Assembly: GCA_951394405.1 (NCBI GenBank) | Contig: OX596338.1 | Location: 62,001 to 126,000, forward strand | Length of the DNA stretch: 64,000 bases | Reading direction: 5' to 3' | DNA from: Coprinellus micaceus | Taxonomy: Eukaryota; Basidiomycota; Agaricomycetes; Agaricales; Psathyrellaceae | In this document: piece after piece, positions 10,876 to 22,186 of the stretch | Numbering within the stretch: position 1 is the first letter of the stretch | Layout: every line of letters starts with the position of its first letter | Program-made: the position numbers and the translations under genes | The notes under the pieces: model-generated | Told to the model about the DNA's origin: nothing | Databases searched by the model: none | The model's input: the letters and a program-made list of their open reading frames with translations, nothing else

Positions 10876-13800
10876 ATGCCAATCTCGCGGCATCAGTCTT
10901 CGATCTTGTTCCCTACACCCATCTCCTTTCCCATGCCCCCTCCGAAAGAGGCACCCCGGAGGTGCCTCTGCACAAAATGTCTCGAAACGGGCCCTGGTGG
11001 TGTCCTTGTCTCTGCTAAGGTACATCGCTCGCACGCGAAGAAGCGACCCCTCGACGATAGCTCCCTCGAATTCGACCCATCAATGTTCGGGAATTCAGCG
11101 ACCCTACCGAACGATATTCCAATGGAAACCGAGCCAATACCACCAGAAACACTTCTTCCACCAGCTGCACTTCCTCCACCAGCTACCTCAGTGGTGGTCC
11201 GCCTAGAAGTCCAGGACATCCGCTACCAGTTTTATTCCTCCAATCTCTCTTTCACCCGACCGCACGCGCTTGAATTTTCGTCTCGGCCCAAAGTCCCCCT
11301 TACCCCCAGCACCTACGTATACTCAGGACTCTGCAACCAAAGGCCATACGTCCTATCGAACGCGCCCGCGAACGCCTTGTTCATCCAACAGGAACGACAC
11401 CTGCACTCATGGGCACAACGGCTCGCTCAGTTGAGACAGATGTGCCCAGAAGACGACTACAACAATCGGCTACAAATCCGATCTGTCGAAAAAGAGGTCA
11501 TCTCGGCGTTGAACAAGATGTTCACTTGGAAGCTCGAGCTTTACGCAAAGATCGGTCCTCCAGGACCATTGTTTCCTGGCCAACGCCCGGTAGTCGATAC
11601 AAGTGAGCCCTATCGCAGCACTCCAGAAAGATGGTTAATTAACAACGCACCCACCTAGCTCGCTTTCTTCAGATTTATGAGGAGGGCGACCCTATCATGG
11701 CAAGATTTGTATGGTCAGGCCTCGTCCTCGTCCTGGTACTACATCTGCTCTTCCACACTCCACAGGCCGTGTGCGACGTCGTACTCGCTCTCCTGCACGA
11801 TCAAGTCCATAATTTGGACATGCTCATCGAGGAGGAGCGGGTGACGCAACTGCTCCGATCCATTCCCCACACGGTGAAAGGGGTTCTGTCTCTCTTCGAC
11901 TTCGACCCTGTCGTGACCCGCTATCTGGTGTGCCCAGACTGCTATGCCCTGACACCGTGGAAGGCGTCCGACAATCCCCTCCATTGCTCTCACAAGCAAA
12001 CTCCTGACTCCCCAGAATGCAATGCCAAGTTAGTCAGGACTCGAACCGAGCACGGACAACCCAAGCAACGGCCGATCAAAGACTACTTTCACCAGGGGCT
12101 ACGGGGATGGATGGGACGGTGGATTTGCCGACCACACATCGAGACGACACTGCGACGAAGGAAAGCAGAATTCAAGGCTCGAAGGGAGAGAGAAGCTCTA
12201 CGCCGAGTTGGGACACCCGAACCCGGGACGCCGGCTGACAACCCTCCCCATATTCATGACATCCTCGAAAGCAAAGCAATCCAAGGCTTTGCCTGGCCCG
12301 ACGGAAAGCTATGGTTTGACACCCCCGACGACGAATTTCGCCTCTTCTTCGGTTTCACTATCGACGGGTTTAATCCGCACTTCAACCGAGAAGCCAAGCA
12401 AACAGTGACGGCGACAGGTATATACCTTTTCTGCCTCAACCTTCCTTTGGAGGAGAGGTACAAGCCCGAGAATGTTTATCTCGTTGGCGTAATCCCCGGT
12501 CCCGACAAGCCCTCGACGGCCCAAATTAACCACTACACCTCCCTCGTCGTTGACGACCTCTCCGCCTTCTGGGACACTGGCGTTCGTTTCACCCGGACAT
12601 CGCTTAGTCCGGAAGGAGTCGTCGCATATGCTGCTGCTATGCCCGTCATGTGTGACGCACTCGGAGCTCGCCAACTATGTGGGTACGGGTCGGTTACCTC
12701 GACGTACTTCTGCACCTACTGCTCTTTGCCTTTGGCCCACATCGAAAACTTTGAAAAATCGACATGGCCCGAAAGATCACTGGACCACCATAGGTACTGG
12801 GCAGAACGATGGAGGGACGCCGCTACAGAGAACGCGCAAGGCGAAATCTTCAAGCAACACGGCCTACGATATACCCCGTTGTTCCGCCTCCCCTACTTCA
12901 ACCCCATCACCTTCACAATTGTTGACACGATGCATAACTTCTTCCTTGGTCTCCTTCAACGTCACTGCCGGAAGGTTTGGGGAATGGACCTGGATATCGA
13001 GGACGGAGACGGCAAGCACCAATTGCGCAAGCGGGCACTAATCCAGCCATCGCCCGAGAGGATGCGGGCTGTGAGGAGAGCGTTGGGGTTCAACGACGCG
13101 GTTTCCCTAAGCAAGTGTAGTCACCGAGAACTCTTTTACCTCTGCTTCGAGCTGGACATCCGTCGGGGTGGGAAGAAAAAAGATTTGATTCGAGAGTTGC
13201 TACGCTGGGTGAGATATTTCATTTGGTGTTTCTGAACTTGTCTCTCTGACGAATGGGGCCAGCGCAAACGACAAGGTGCCTACCTCCCGGAAGGCTGGGA
13301 TATGGAGGAAGCTGAACACGGGCCTGAAGAGGCTGCATCGCCGATCTATCTTCCCCCCGGTCTACTCGCTTCCACGGTGTTTTCCAGGGCAGCTACTCTG
13401 TCCTTCCCAGCCGAAGTCTCCGCTGAACGCATTGAAGCCGCAGAGTCTGCATTCGCCCGAGGCCTGAAGATGGACGGCTACAAGAAATCCATCTTGGAGT
13501 ACATGTGCGGGCGACGGAACCTCGCGTTTCCTCAGAAGGCTACGAAGGGGGACCTAGTCAATATGCTAGTGGACTGGGTAGGCCTGCTATATTTGAGGTG
13601 TTACACAGTGCTTACTCGTCCTGACAGAGAGGAGACCAACAACCGCTTCCAAAAAAGCCAAGGCATGAGAAGGCTGTCGTACTCGGGCGCGCCGTCCTCA
13701 CTGCTGTGGCTGAGGACATGAGAAGAGTAGAGCTGCCTCGATGGGTAGACCCAGCGCCTATTCGGGCAGGCCAGAAGAAATCTGGGAAGCTTAGTGCTGA

Positions 13801-15191
13801 TCAATGGAGAAGTTTCTGCGCTATTCACCTGGTTGTGACTTTGATACGCTTATGGGGGCGCGAGCCTGAAGCGTCTCGCTGGTATCAGATGCTCACTAAC
13901 TTTCTCGACTTGGTCACAGCAGTGGAGCTCGGGAGCATGGCGGTGTCCTCTCCAATAATAACCGAAGCATACGATACTGTTATGAAGAGGTATCTCGTCA
14001 ATTTGAAGCGACTGTACAAGGAGGCGAATATCGTTTCAAATCACCACCTGGCTCTCCACGTGTCCGACTTCCTCCGCCTTTGGGGGCCGTCTCCGCACAC
14101 CAGGGGATTTGGATGGGAAAGGTACAACCATTACCTACAGCGTATCAAAACGAACAAGCGTTTTGGTAAGCGGCCCTCTCCCAAGATGCCGACCTTGTTC
14201 TCATCTACCTTGACCTGCAGGTGCGATCGAGAAAACTTACATGTATACCGCTACTCGCGCAGCCAATTTGCTTTCTCTTCTATCGTTGGAAAGGATACGC
14301 TCAGTGGTGTCTCACATGTATGGCAAGCTGCACAAACTCCTCAACTTGGATGCACGTGGTACTCGTGTTCACAACTTCTTGGCTGCGTCCCCGGATCCTG
14401 GTGCAGCCTCTCAGCTCTCGGGAGTTCCAGGAGAAATCGACCCCCCGACGCTCGAGAAACTTGCCCTCCTCATTAACACCGACTCGCTGTCCAGGATCGT
14501 GTTCATTCCAACCCATCTCGCTTCGACCCGAGATTCAGCGGGCCCCAGTCACCTGCTTCATCCATCTGTCAAACGTCTCAACTCTTTCAAGCGCGACGGC
14601 ACTACGTACCGACCGGCCAATAGATCCACTGGCGATAGCAATGTGCTTATCTCCAGCATGAAATCTGACTTGGGATACCACGCCGCCCGGTTAGAGAATA
14701 TCTTCGCTCACCGAAGGGTCACTTCGGACGGGATTCAGGAGGAAGTCTTCTGTGTGGTCCGATATCTCAAGCCCCTGCAAGGATCACAGGTGGACAAGGA
14801 TTGGTTTCGAAAGTTCAAGGGTGTTGGAGGGTCCCTCTGGACGACAGAATATGACGATGATTCCCACCTACAAGTCGTCCGCCCATCATCACTTCTTGGC
14901 CACTTCGCCAAAACGCCGATGCCGGAGACACAGGCGTTACTTGGAGAACCGACGTACCACATCCTTCCGTTAGATCGAGTGAGTCGCTCCTTCATCCCAG
15001 GTATCGCCTATTGGCTGACAGAGTTGATTGAGCTTCGAGCACGTGTCCGAGATGTAGGCGAAGCTGTTATGGATTCCGAATTTGAAGCTTTCCTCGGGGA
15101 ACAGCATGTTGAGGATAGCGACGTAGAAGGGGATGAATTGGACGCCGGGGATATGGACATAGATATGGACACTATGGATATAGACGGATAA
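10876..15191 (+). CDS. Plavaka-type (KDZ group) transposase, 1,347 aa
   Basis: Six exons (10876-11602, 11659-11708, 11766-13208, 13263-13577, 13628-14165, 14221-15191) close in frame. The N-terminus carries a Cys motif CLCTKC followed by a His pair (residues about 28-50), as in other agaricomycete KDZ proteins. The RNase-H-like core shows TIDGFNP (Asp 459) with CLNLP and ENVYLVGVIPGP after it, IVDTMHNFFLGL (Asp 646) and FGWERYN (Glu 1009). Together these give a DDE triad in family-typical contexts. The last 25 residues are an Asp-rich repeat (MDIDMDTMDIDG). No stop or frameshift was found, so the element may be autonomous. The start is uncertain: the frame is open to 10,546, and 10,933 is another candidate. 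Length is within the range for Plavaka proteins. Confidence 0.88.
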
Positions 15192-15359
15192 ATCGATGAA
15201 TGCTGACTGTAATTATCACAGTGGGTATTAGCACAACGGGTACCGGTGAGAAATTATAGAGTGCATTAGCGATAGAATTAGGGCGCGTAAAAATAAATAA
15301 AAAAGGCACGACATAAAGAAATCTCATGGGCATAGTAGATAGTGACCTCGAGGAAGGTA

Positions 15360-16177
15360 TCAAAGCCGAGTTTGATTGTTGCGACCTTGGGAGGAACCGA
15401 ATGCCTGTGTCCGTATTACTGCGATGGTGGAGACCGCGATTGAACGAGGGCGGGGTGCTTGAGCATCATGGCGAGACGTACTTGGAAGACCGCCGCCATT
15501 GGAGTTGCCGTTTGTCAAGGACGGAGGTGAGAAATGAGGTTCAAGAGTGGGGGTTACCGTTGACGTTGGGTTGTTTGGGTGTCGGTTTGGTTTGTGTGAC
15601 CCTTCACAGAAGGAGGTTCGATCACTGTAGGGCGTTAGGAGATCCGCCTGGTGCAAGGCATGTTCGGAGGAGAGTTGCTGCTGAAAAATCGATGAAGTGT
15701 GAGCAACCCCCCTGATCCGGTCCCAAGAGATCTGACTGGCCTGGCTACGAGGATAGGAAAGCTGTTGGTACACCTGGTCTAGGTGTTTGTATGCTGAGTG
15801 GAGTGCGTTGTAACGCTGCTCCCAGTACACCGCTTTCGAGGTACTCTCCCGGAATGATTGTTGAACATTCACAAGGATAAACTCCAGATTGGTTACTGGG
15901 AGAAGGGGATTCAGTCAATAACTCGAACGTTGCAACGCGTTGACATACCCGTGCTCTCGAGGTCCGCGATATAGCGTTCTTTTTTCCCCCTAAACGCTCT
16001 CTGTGCGTCGGCGTTCTTCTTCTTCCTTGTCAGCACTTCGGCAGACTCATCGGCTTCCTTTGAATTCCCGGATGGCTTCATTGATGCCTTGGGCATAGTG
16101 TACAGGAAGTCAGCTTCGGGATGGACGATGTGCACTGTTTGGGAAGAAGCGGCACGGAATTGTTGGGTTGATCCCAA
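15360..16177 (-). CDS. bZIP transcription factor, Yap-like basic region (254 aa)
   Basis: Two exons (16177-15949, 15895-15360) joined across a 53-bp intron give 254 residues. The basic region KKKNADAQRAFRGKKERYI has the N-x2-A-Q-x2-F-R signature of fungal Yap/Pap1-type bZIP proteins. The following helix (LESTVTNLEFILVNVQQSF) has a poor leucine heptad. It is followed by a Tyr/Gln-rich helix and a Ser/Pro-rich tail. Known role of the family: DNA-binding regulators of stress genes. The gene is tail-to-tail with the transposase (168 bp apart) inside the element. It could regulate element or host genes; this is inference. An internal Met at residue 28 is an alternative start. Confidence 0.72.
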
Positions 16178-16542
16178 CCATGAATCCTATAGAGCGTCCT
16201 TGAGGACGCCACCGATTGCACGTGTCGAACCGAGATAGGCACACGATTTCGCTTTACATAATAACGATAGCAGGGACCCGCGTGGCCGAGCCTTGAGTGG
16301 CCATTCCACGCCTGCGAAAAGACACTGACTGACGTGAGGATATGAGGGCGCCTAAGTCGCCAACTAGGGCGCTTACACCTGTGTCCCATCAAACTTGATC
16401 GCGAGTCAGCTCAGGTTTGGGTAAACCCGACCCGATGACTAGGGACATAAAGGAACACGCAATGCAGAATCATATAATGAGATCAATAGGAATGTTTACA
16501 GACGGAAACGTAGGGAAATGCTGAATCAATACAACACGTAAA

Positions 16543-17776
16543 TCAGGCTTTGACCCAGACAGGCTCAGCCGAGGAACGAATATGTAAAGCATATGAATCA
16601 TCGAGAGGATGTCGCCGACTCTCGTAGGCCCACACCCAGTCTCCAAATCCGTCCTTGAGCCACATCTGATGTCCCGCACGGTGGAAGTGGACATAAAGCT
16701 CGCCTGGGCTGGTGTCCCCTTGAACCTGGGGTGAAGCGATGGGGTCAGGGGAGCACGACTCATACCACACGGTTCCGGGACGAGTGGAGCTGCCTTTCTC
16801 ATGGCGACGGAAGTGTAAGAGCGGCGGTTCTCCGACTCCCCCCGCTCCACCAGTATCCGGGCTACGGGCCTTCGCTCGCTCAGACTCAAGATGGGCAGAA
16901 ATCGAGAGAGGCGTCGAGAGTCCCAGCACCGACGAAGAAGGGGATCGAGTATCACCGGGGTGAAAGAGAGCGGAACTCTTTAAGTCCATCGTGGCGGAGA
17001 CGTTTGGACGAATCGGAGGCGATGCCGCTAGACTGATGAGAGGGCTCAGGGCTAAGTTCGGAAGGGGGTGCACTGGCGCAGAAACGAGGGGGCCCATAAA
17101 CAAGTTCGGAGAGGAATGCACTAGCGCAGATGGGTGGAATAACGGCGAGAGTGCGAGCTCTGTGGCGAAGGATGTATTGCTGGTATTGGGAGCCGGCGGT
17201 GTGGCTACGATCAGGGTTGGGGCCGTTACGCCTTGATCAGAGGAGGGAACCAGGATTTCTTGGTTCGACTGTTCCCGTTCTCGGGCTCCAGAAAGGATCC
17301 TACGCGCTGCTTTCTTGAGTAGGTCCCCTTTGTTGGGTTTCATACGGGTGTTCCTTGGGTCACGAAACTGAATGCGCTTGACAGGAACGATGCCGCTGGC
17401 TCCAAGGCTTTGAGGAAACTGGGTTGAACGGGTGGCAGAAACTGGGTCAATTATTGGGAAACGGCGGCGATCTCCCGACTTTGGGTGTCTTCATGTCAGA
17501 ATCCAAATGAAGATACGAAATGGGGGCGCGGCTGACCAGAGTGACACCGAGACCAAACAAGGGTGCGTTCTTGATGAAGGATACTATCTTTGGTGTCTTC
17601 TTAGAATGCTCACTTTGTAGGGTGAAACGTCTGCGATGGCGAACCGAGGATATCTGTAGCAGATATAGCGAACCATTGGAAAAGATCCTTGAAGCCAATG
17701 CACAACTCGAGATACGTACCTTGTCATACTGGAACGGTCTCCGATGCGCAGGGGAGGGGGTGCCACTGCTTGACAT
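16543..17776 (-). CDS. Hypothetical cargo protein with conserved Trp-rich C-terminus
   Basis: The frame 17,343-16,543 encodes 266 residues and is extended upstream by an in-frame stretch (SGDRRRFPIIDPVSATRS) and probably two more small exons from an ATG at 17,774-17,776. A TATAAA lies 57 bp before that ATG (17,832-17,837). The middle is low-complexity Pro/Leu/Ser with repeated ALSPL and LVSAP phrases. The C-terminal 60 residues (ELYVHFHRAGHQMWLKD...WVWAYESRRHP) look like a folded domain. I do not recognise the family. The first intron would be only 32 bp, so the 5' model is doubtful. Divergent from the next gene with 281 bp between starts. Confidence 0.55.
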
Positions 17777-18057
17777 GAAGAAAATGGCCGAAAGGAGCGT
17801 GTGGCCTCGACCCAGCCCGAAGTTGGGTGCCTTTATAGCAAGGATGGTCGGGCCACTGGGTCCTGCAGTGGCTGTAGGACGAAAGGGGCGTTGCGTTACT
17901 TGATATGGTAACTGCCAAGCGCTTCCCCGTTTGGATATCATGTGATTTGCGTCATCGCGACCGTTTGGCAGCCGATCTCCCGTCTTCTTTCAGTACCTTT
18001 CATCGAACATGCATAAAGCCGCACCTCACTTGTGCAACCCCTTCGATTCTTCCCCCG
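17777..18057. promoter_or_regulatory. Divergent promoter between two cargo genes
   Basis: 281 bp between the minus-strand ATG at 17,776 and the plus-strand ATG at 18,058. TATAAA on the minus strand at 17,837-17,832. No clear TATA box for the plus gene. Confidence 0.45.
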
Positions 18058-20251
18058 ATGGCAGAGCCTGGGGACGCTGGTGAGTCTTCTGTGGAACGAA
18101 CAAAGTCATCGCTGACATCCCTTCGTCCTCGTAGATTCAGACATGAGTGAGTTGGAGGGCCCAGGAAGTCGGGTAAGTTCTGGCTCATGACTAAAGACAG
18201 CGCTTTCCTTCTCACAGTGACTCTACGTAGGCATCTACACCGGTCGCACCCCACCCACCCCAGCCGCAACAAGGCCAGACGCCACAACCACGAGCCCAAA
18301 CGGTGCACTACGTCCCAGCTCCGGGTTCAGTTCCGGTCTCTCCTTACACTCCATATCACTACGGGGCCAACCCGAATCCTCAGGGTTATGTCTTCCAACC
18401 GAACACATACCCTACCAACCTTGGCGCTTATCCTCCGCCTCCACCGCCTCAGGGGACGATCACACCCGAGCAGCTGACAGCGATACTTCAACTCCTCAAC
18501 CCCCAAGCCTCAACCCTCCAGACTCTCCCCGCCCAGCAAGCCATAGCAATTCATCAACTATTGCAAGGGCTTGCCACACCTGCCCCTGCCCCTTTCTCTA
18601 ACCCCTTCACTGCACCCAACGGTCCCCCTCAACCTCCTTCCACGGCTTGGGTTCAGCCTACTCGACGACCAAGTTCTCAGCCCCCGTCGCGGAAGACCTC
18701 CAGCTCGACAGAGAGTGCGTCCACTCCTCAAAGCCAATCTCGCAAGAACTCTGCGACGGCGACTGCACCTGGAACGAGCCATGCCGCCGCATCAGGGATG
18801 TCGCGGGCGAAGAGAAAGCGCACCGACGCGCCTACAGACAAGGAACGGTCCAAAGACCAATCTGGGTCCACGGAGGCCATGCTGGTTGAGCAGATCGAGG
18901 CAAATCGAGTATGTGCTGACTTGACTGCTTGGGTTCTCGGCACTGATTCCCGCTTCCTCTGCGTAGGCGCTCATGGAACTCATCCAAGCACAGCATCGCC
19001 AGACTCAGGAACAGCTAGCTATTATATCCAATAATACTCACCACATGCCGGTTCGATTCATGATATTCGGTCGCAATACTTTCCTGGCTAATTCCTCCCC
19101 TTCCAGAATCGTGACCAGCTCCAAGAGCCGCTTCTTGCACAGGCTGAAGTGCTGAAGGGACTGTTGGATGGGAATAAGGAAACGAACGACCTTCTTCGCA
19201 TCGGATTCACCGCACTGAACGACAAGGACGGCGACGTTAAGCCCGCGATTCATACGAACGGTGGCGGAGACACAACTATGGGTGAGTCGGATGATGAGAT
19301 GGAGGTGGAAACGCCGCCGCGGAAGAAAGCCAGGAGTGGACCCGCCCATCGCGAAGAGAAGAGTGTTTCTTTGTCGGTTAGTCGTACCATGACTCCCTCA
19401 CCATTATCCTGACGTCCACCCGCTTCTGCCAGAGGGAATTCCGGAAGATGTTCAAGGCTACTTTCAGAGGACATGTACTGGATCCTGGGACGGCCGGACA
19501 ACCTCCCTCGATGGAAAACTTCGTCTTGGACCTTGAGAAACCCCCAGGCAGCTCATGGAACAAAGCTTCGAAGAATATGTTCGTTAGTACCGTCATCGAC
19601 TCCCATGTACCCGAGATCGTCGAACTCGCCCCCTCGAGGGAGGACCTCAACCGCCAGTTCATCAATAACTTTCGATCCGCGCGTTTGAAGCTTGCCTGGT
19701 CGAAGTTATCGGATGGAGAGAAGAAGAGGAAGAAGGAGCAGGCTCGCCGTAAGGGAAGGAGACGATGGGTGAGTCCCCCCTTTCCGAATTGTCTGAGCTT
19801 TGCTTATTGGCCCGGATAGCTTTGGTATCGGCGTGTCACTGCCGCCAAGCGCTTCAAGGAGACGCGAAGGCATTTACCGATGCTTGCAGCTTATGGGGCG
19901 GATGGTATGAGCAGCGACGAGAGCAGCCATGATAATGGGACGGGCCAAGCCATCTACAAGGTTGTAAACAAGATCTGGCGACATCCGAATGCGACCGCCT
20001 GTCTCCGCACTCTCGATCGCGTCCATCGAGATTCTCGATTCGCCCCTGTTCGCGAGGTCGGGCCTGGTGCCCATGCCCATAACCGCGTTATCTCGGATAA
20101 GCAAACATTCAGGCCTGCTGTCCGTGGTCTCCCTGCTGGCCTCTACAACCCTGGTTGGTTGACCAACCAGCCGCCTGTGTTCAAGCAAGATCTCGAGGTC
20201 GTTCCGAGTGACGACTATGACTTCTCCCATGATGCCACCATCGAAGAGTGA
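18058..20251 (+). CDS. Hypothetical nuclear-type cargo protein, 619 aa
   Basis: Seven exons (18058-18079, 18135-18172, 18231-18908, 18967-19050, 19107-19376, 19433-19768, 19820-20251) close exactly to 619 residues. Order: acidic start, Pro/Gln/Tyr-rich disordered region, a basic patch (SRAKRKR) near residue 200, a short coiled coil (LIQAQHRQTQEQLAII), an acidic then basic linker (PPRKKARSG), and a long conserved-looking C-terminus. The C-terminus holds a basic segment (GEKKRKKEQARRKGRRRWLWYRR) followed by DGMSSDES, IWRHP, RLPAGLYNPGW-like blocks. The architecture suggests a nuclear DNA- or chromatin-associated protein. I recall similar C-termini in agaricomycete hypothetical proteins but cannot name the family. 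Convergent with the oxidase-like gene. Confidence 0.7.
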
Positions 20252-20505
20252 GTCCCCTTTTATATTCCTCGTTGAACTGCGGTCCGCTGACCGGTACAAC
20301 GCCTTAGCCTCACAAGACAGTGGAACCATGGGCAGTTGGACACTGTTCATATCTTTACCTAATGACAACGACTGGGGACGGATTTTATGTATTCTATCGC
20401 CCCTCCCTCACGCTATAGTCGTCTTGTATCATATGTAATCGTTCTCTCAGTGGCATATTATTACTCCATCCTCCCGCATTCTTGGACCAGTGGGATCTTC
20501 AGGTC

Positions 20506-21951
20506 TCAGGTCTCAGGGCTCGGCTCCATTCCCGCTCGGCCAATCGCTTCCTCAAGTATGTTCACGACCCTTGTGGCGACCTCTCGATAAGCACGGTGTT
20601 CAGAAATGCCGTATCTGTGATCTTTGTGAGTTTGGGAAGTGCTCAGAGTAAATTACCCTCACCCATAGTTCAAGATGACTGGGACATCTCGCCTCGCTTG
20701 CTCCGAGCGGATCACTTGAACCTCTAGACGTGGTCCCCCCTCCCGCACACCATAAGTATCGCAACCCTCCCAAACAACCAAAGATCGAAGATCAAACTCC
20801 GGGTCGTCTTCGGCGCCATCGGGAAATATGTCTCGACACACCACTCGCGCCTTTCCCAATAATGCATCTATGGCTTCCGATTGAAACCTCGGCACCCTTC
20901 AAATCCGTTGAATGCGACATCTTGAGAGAAGCGTAGACTCACCAGCAATCGAGCTCAAGACCTCCACCGATGACAACCTATAAAGCGAGCTAGTCAGAAT
21001 TCCAATAATACAGCGAGTAGGTAGATTTCCTACATCGCCATTGCCAAGAGGCACTGCAAAGAAATAAGGTGCAAGATCATCATCGTAGAACGCCCTCCCA
21101 TGCTTTAACCCAGGGGATCGGAGCCGAATGGCGTGGATACGAGCCGGCCTCATACTGGTATCTTCTACCCCGCCAAGAAATCTCGCACCCAAGCCGACAC
21201 AGATCACCACCGCAGAAGGGGAACTGGGAGTACACCCAGTCTTCGGATGTTGGAATGAAGATACGCCGCCTTCAACGAGCTCCCGTACATGCCTGACAGT
21301 ACCTCTGATGAGCCTCCCACCTCCTGCAACAAAGTCGTGCTGCATCCTCCACGCCAAGATCGGAAGATTGCTGGAAATGCTTGTGAATGTGACCCCGCAC
21401 TGAGCGCCTTCCGCGAGGTCGGCGTCAGGAATGACACTAAACTATTCTCACTCAGAGAACCGCTGTGTGGAAGGGTAGGGATAGACTTTACGTCGGGCAG
21501 TTCTAGACATCTTCCCTCCCCGACTGCATCCTTCTTCCGAAAATACTCGGCATGAGGGAAACAGTGCAAGTGGGGGTGAAACTTCGAGGATGATTCTTCT
21601 CGCAATACCTCGAAGGTACTTTGCTCCAAGCTTGAGCCCATACTCTTTACACAGCCGAAATAGCAACCCTAAACGAGGAAAGAGGATCACTGGACTGAAA
21701 ATCTTTTCCGTAAATTGGACCTTCCGAAAGCCCAGTCGTCCAGCACGTTGGGGCAGGATCAGTGAGGAAGACCTGTCCAATGACATCGACCTGGATTTCT
21801 GGGTTCCTTTTTTGCACCTCTAAGGCGCACATAAGACCATTCAATCCTTGAAAAGGGTTGGCATCGAAGGATGATGACACGGAGGGGTGAGGGACCTACC
21901 AGCGCCCACAATGACGATGTGGTCTTTATCTGATCGGGCGTCGCTGGACAT
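20506..21951 (-). CDS. D-amino-acid-oxidase-like FAD protein (divergent, one junction unresolved)
   Basis: The start MSSDARSDKDHIVIVGAG splices to LNGLMCALEVQKRNPEIQVDVIG, giving a Rossmann GxGxxG FAD-binding motif. Later blocks match D-amino-acid oxidase: FEVLREES...EYF, FVAGGGRLIRGTVRHVREL, SAVVICVGLGARFLGGVED, MRPAR, GDVVIGGGLELDCW (after an intron), REGGPRLEVQVI and VPVILNYG. Known reaction: FAD-dependent oxidation of D-amino acids to keto acids, ammonia and hydrogen peroxide. Two oddities. Between WTT (about 21,740) and LEQSTF (about 21,630) I could not find an in-frame junction, so a frameshift is possible. After NYG the usual His-Gly-Gly-rich FAD/substrate loop is replaced by YGISEHRAY. 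Either a degenerating copy or a diverged paralogue. Confidence 0.65.
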
Positions 21952-22186
21952 CGACGATGGCTGTGGAAGTTCGGTCTCAAAAGGCTTGGAAAGGAGAAAG
22001 AGGATGAGGTGAGGGTATCTGGATGATATCTGTTCGCTACTTCGAAGCGTGAATTTGGCTTGAACGCGGCGATCAAATTGTCACATGCCGCAAGGCGAGC
22101 ATTGATGACCGTAGCAACGATGTGAACAGACGCGTTGTCGCGGTTGATCTCACTCTCCGTCTGCCCACCATCATCCCGCATTGTCC

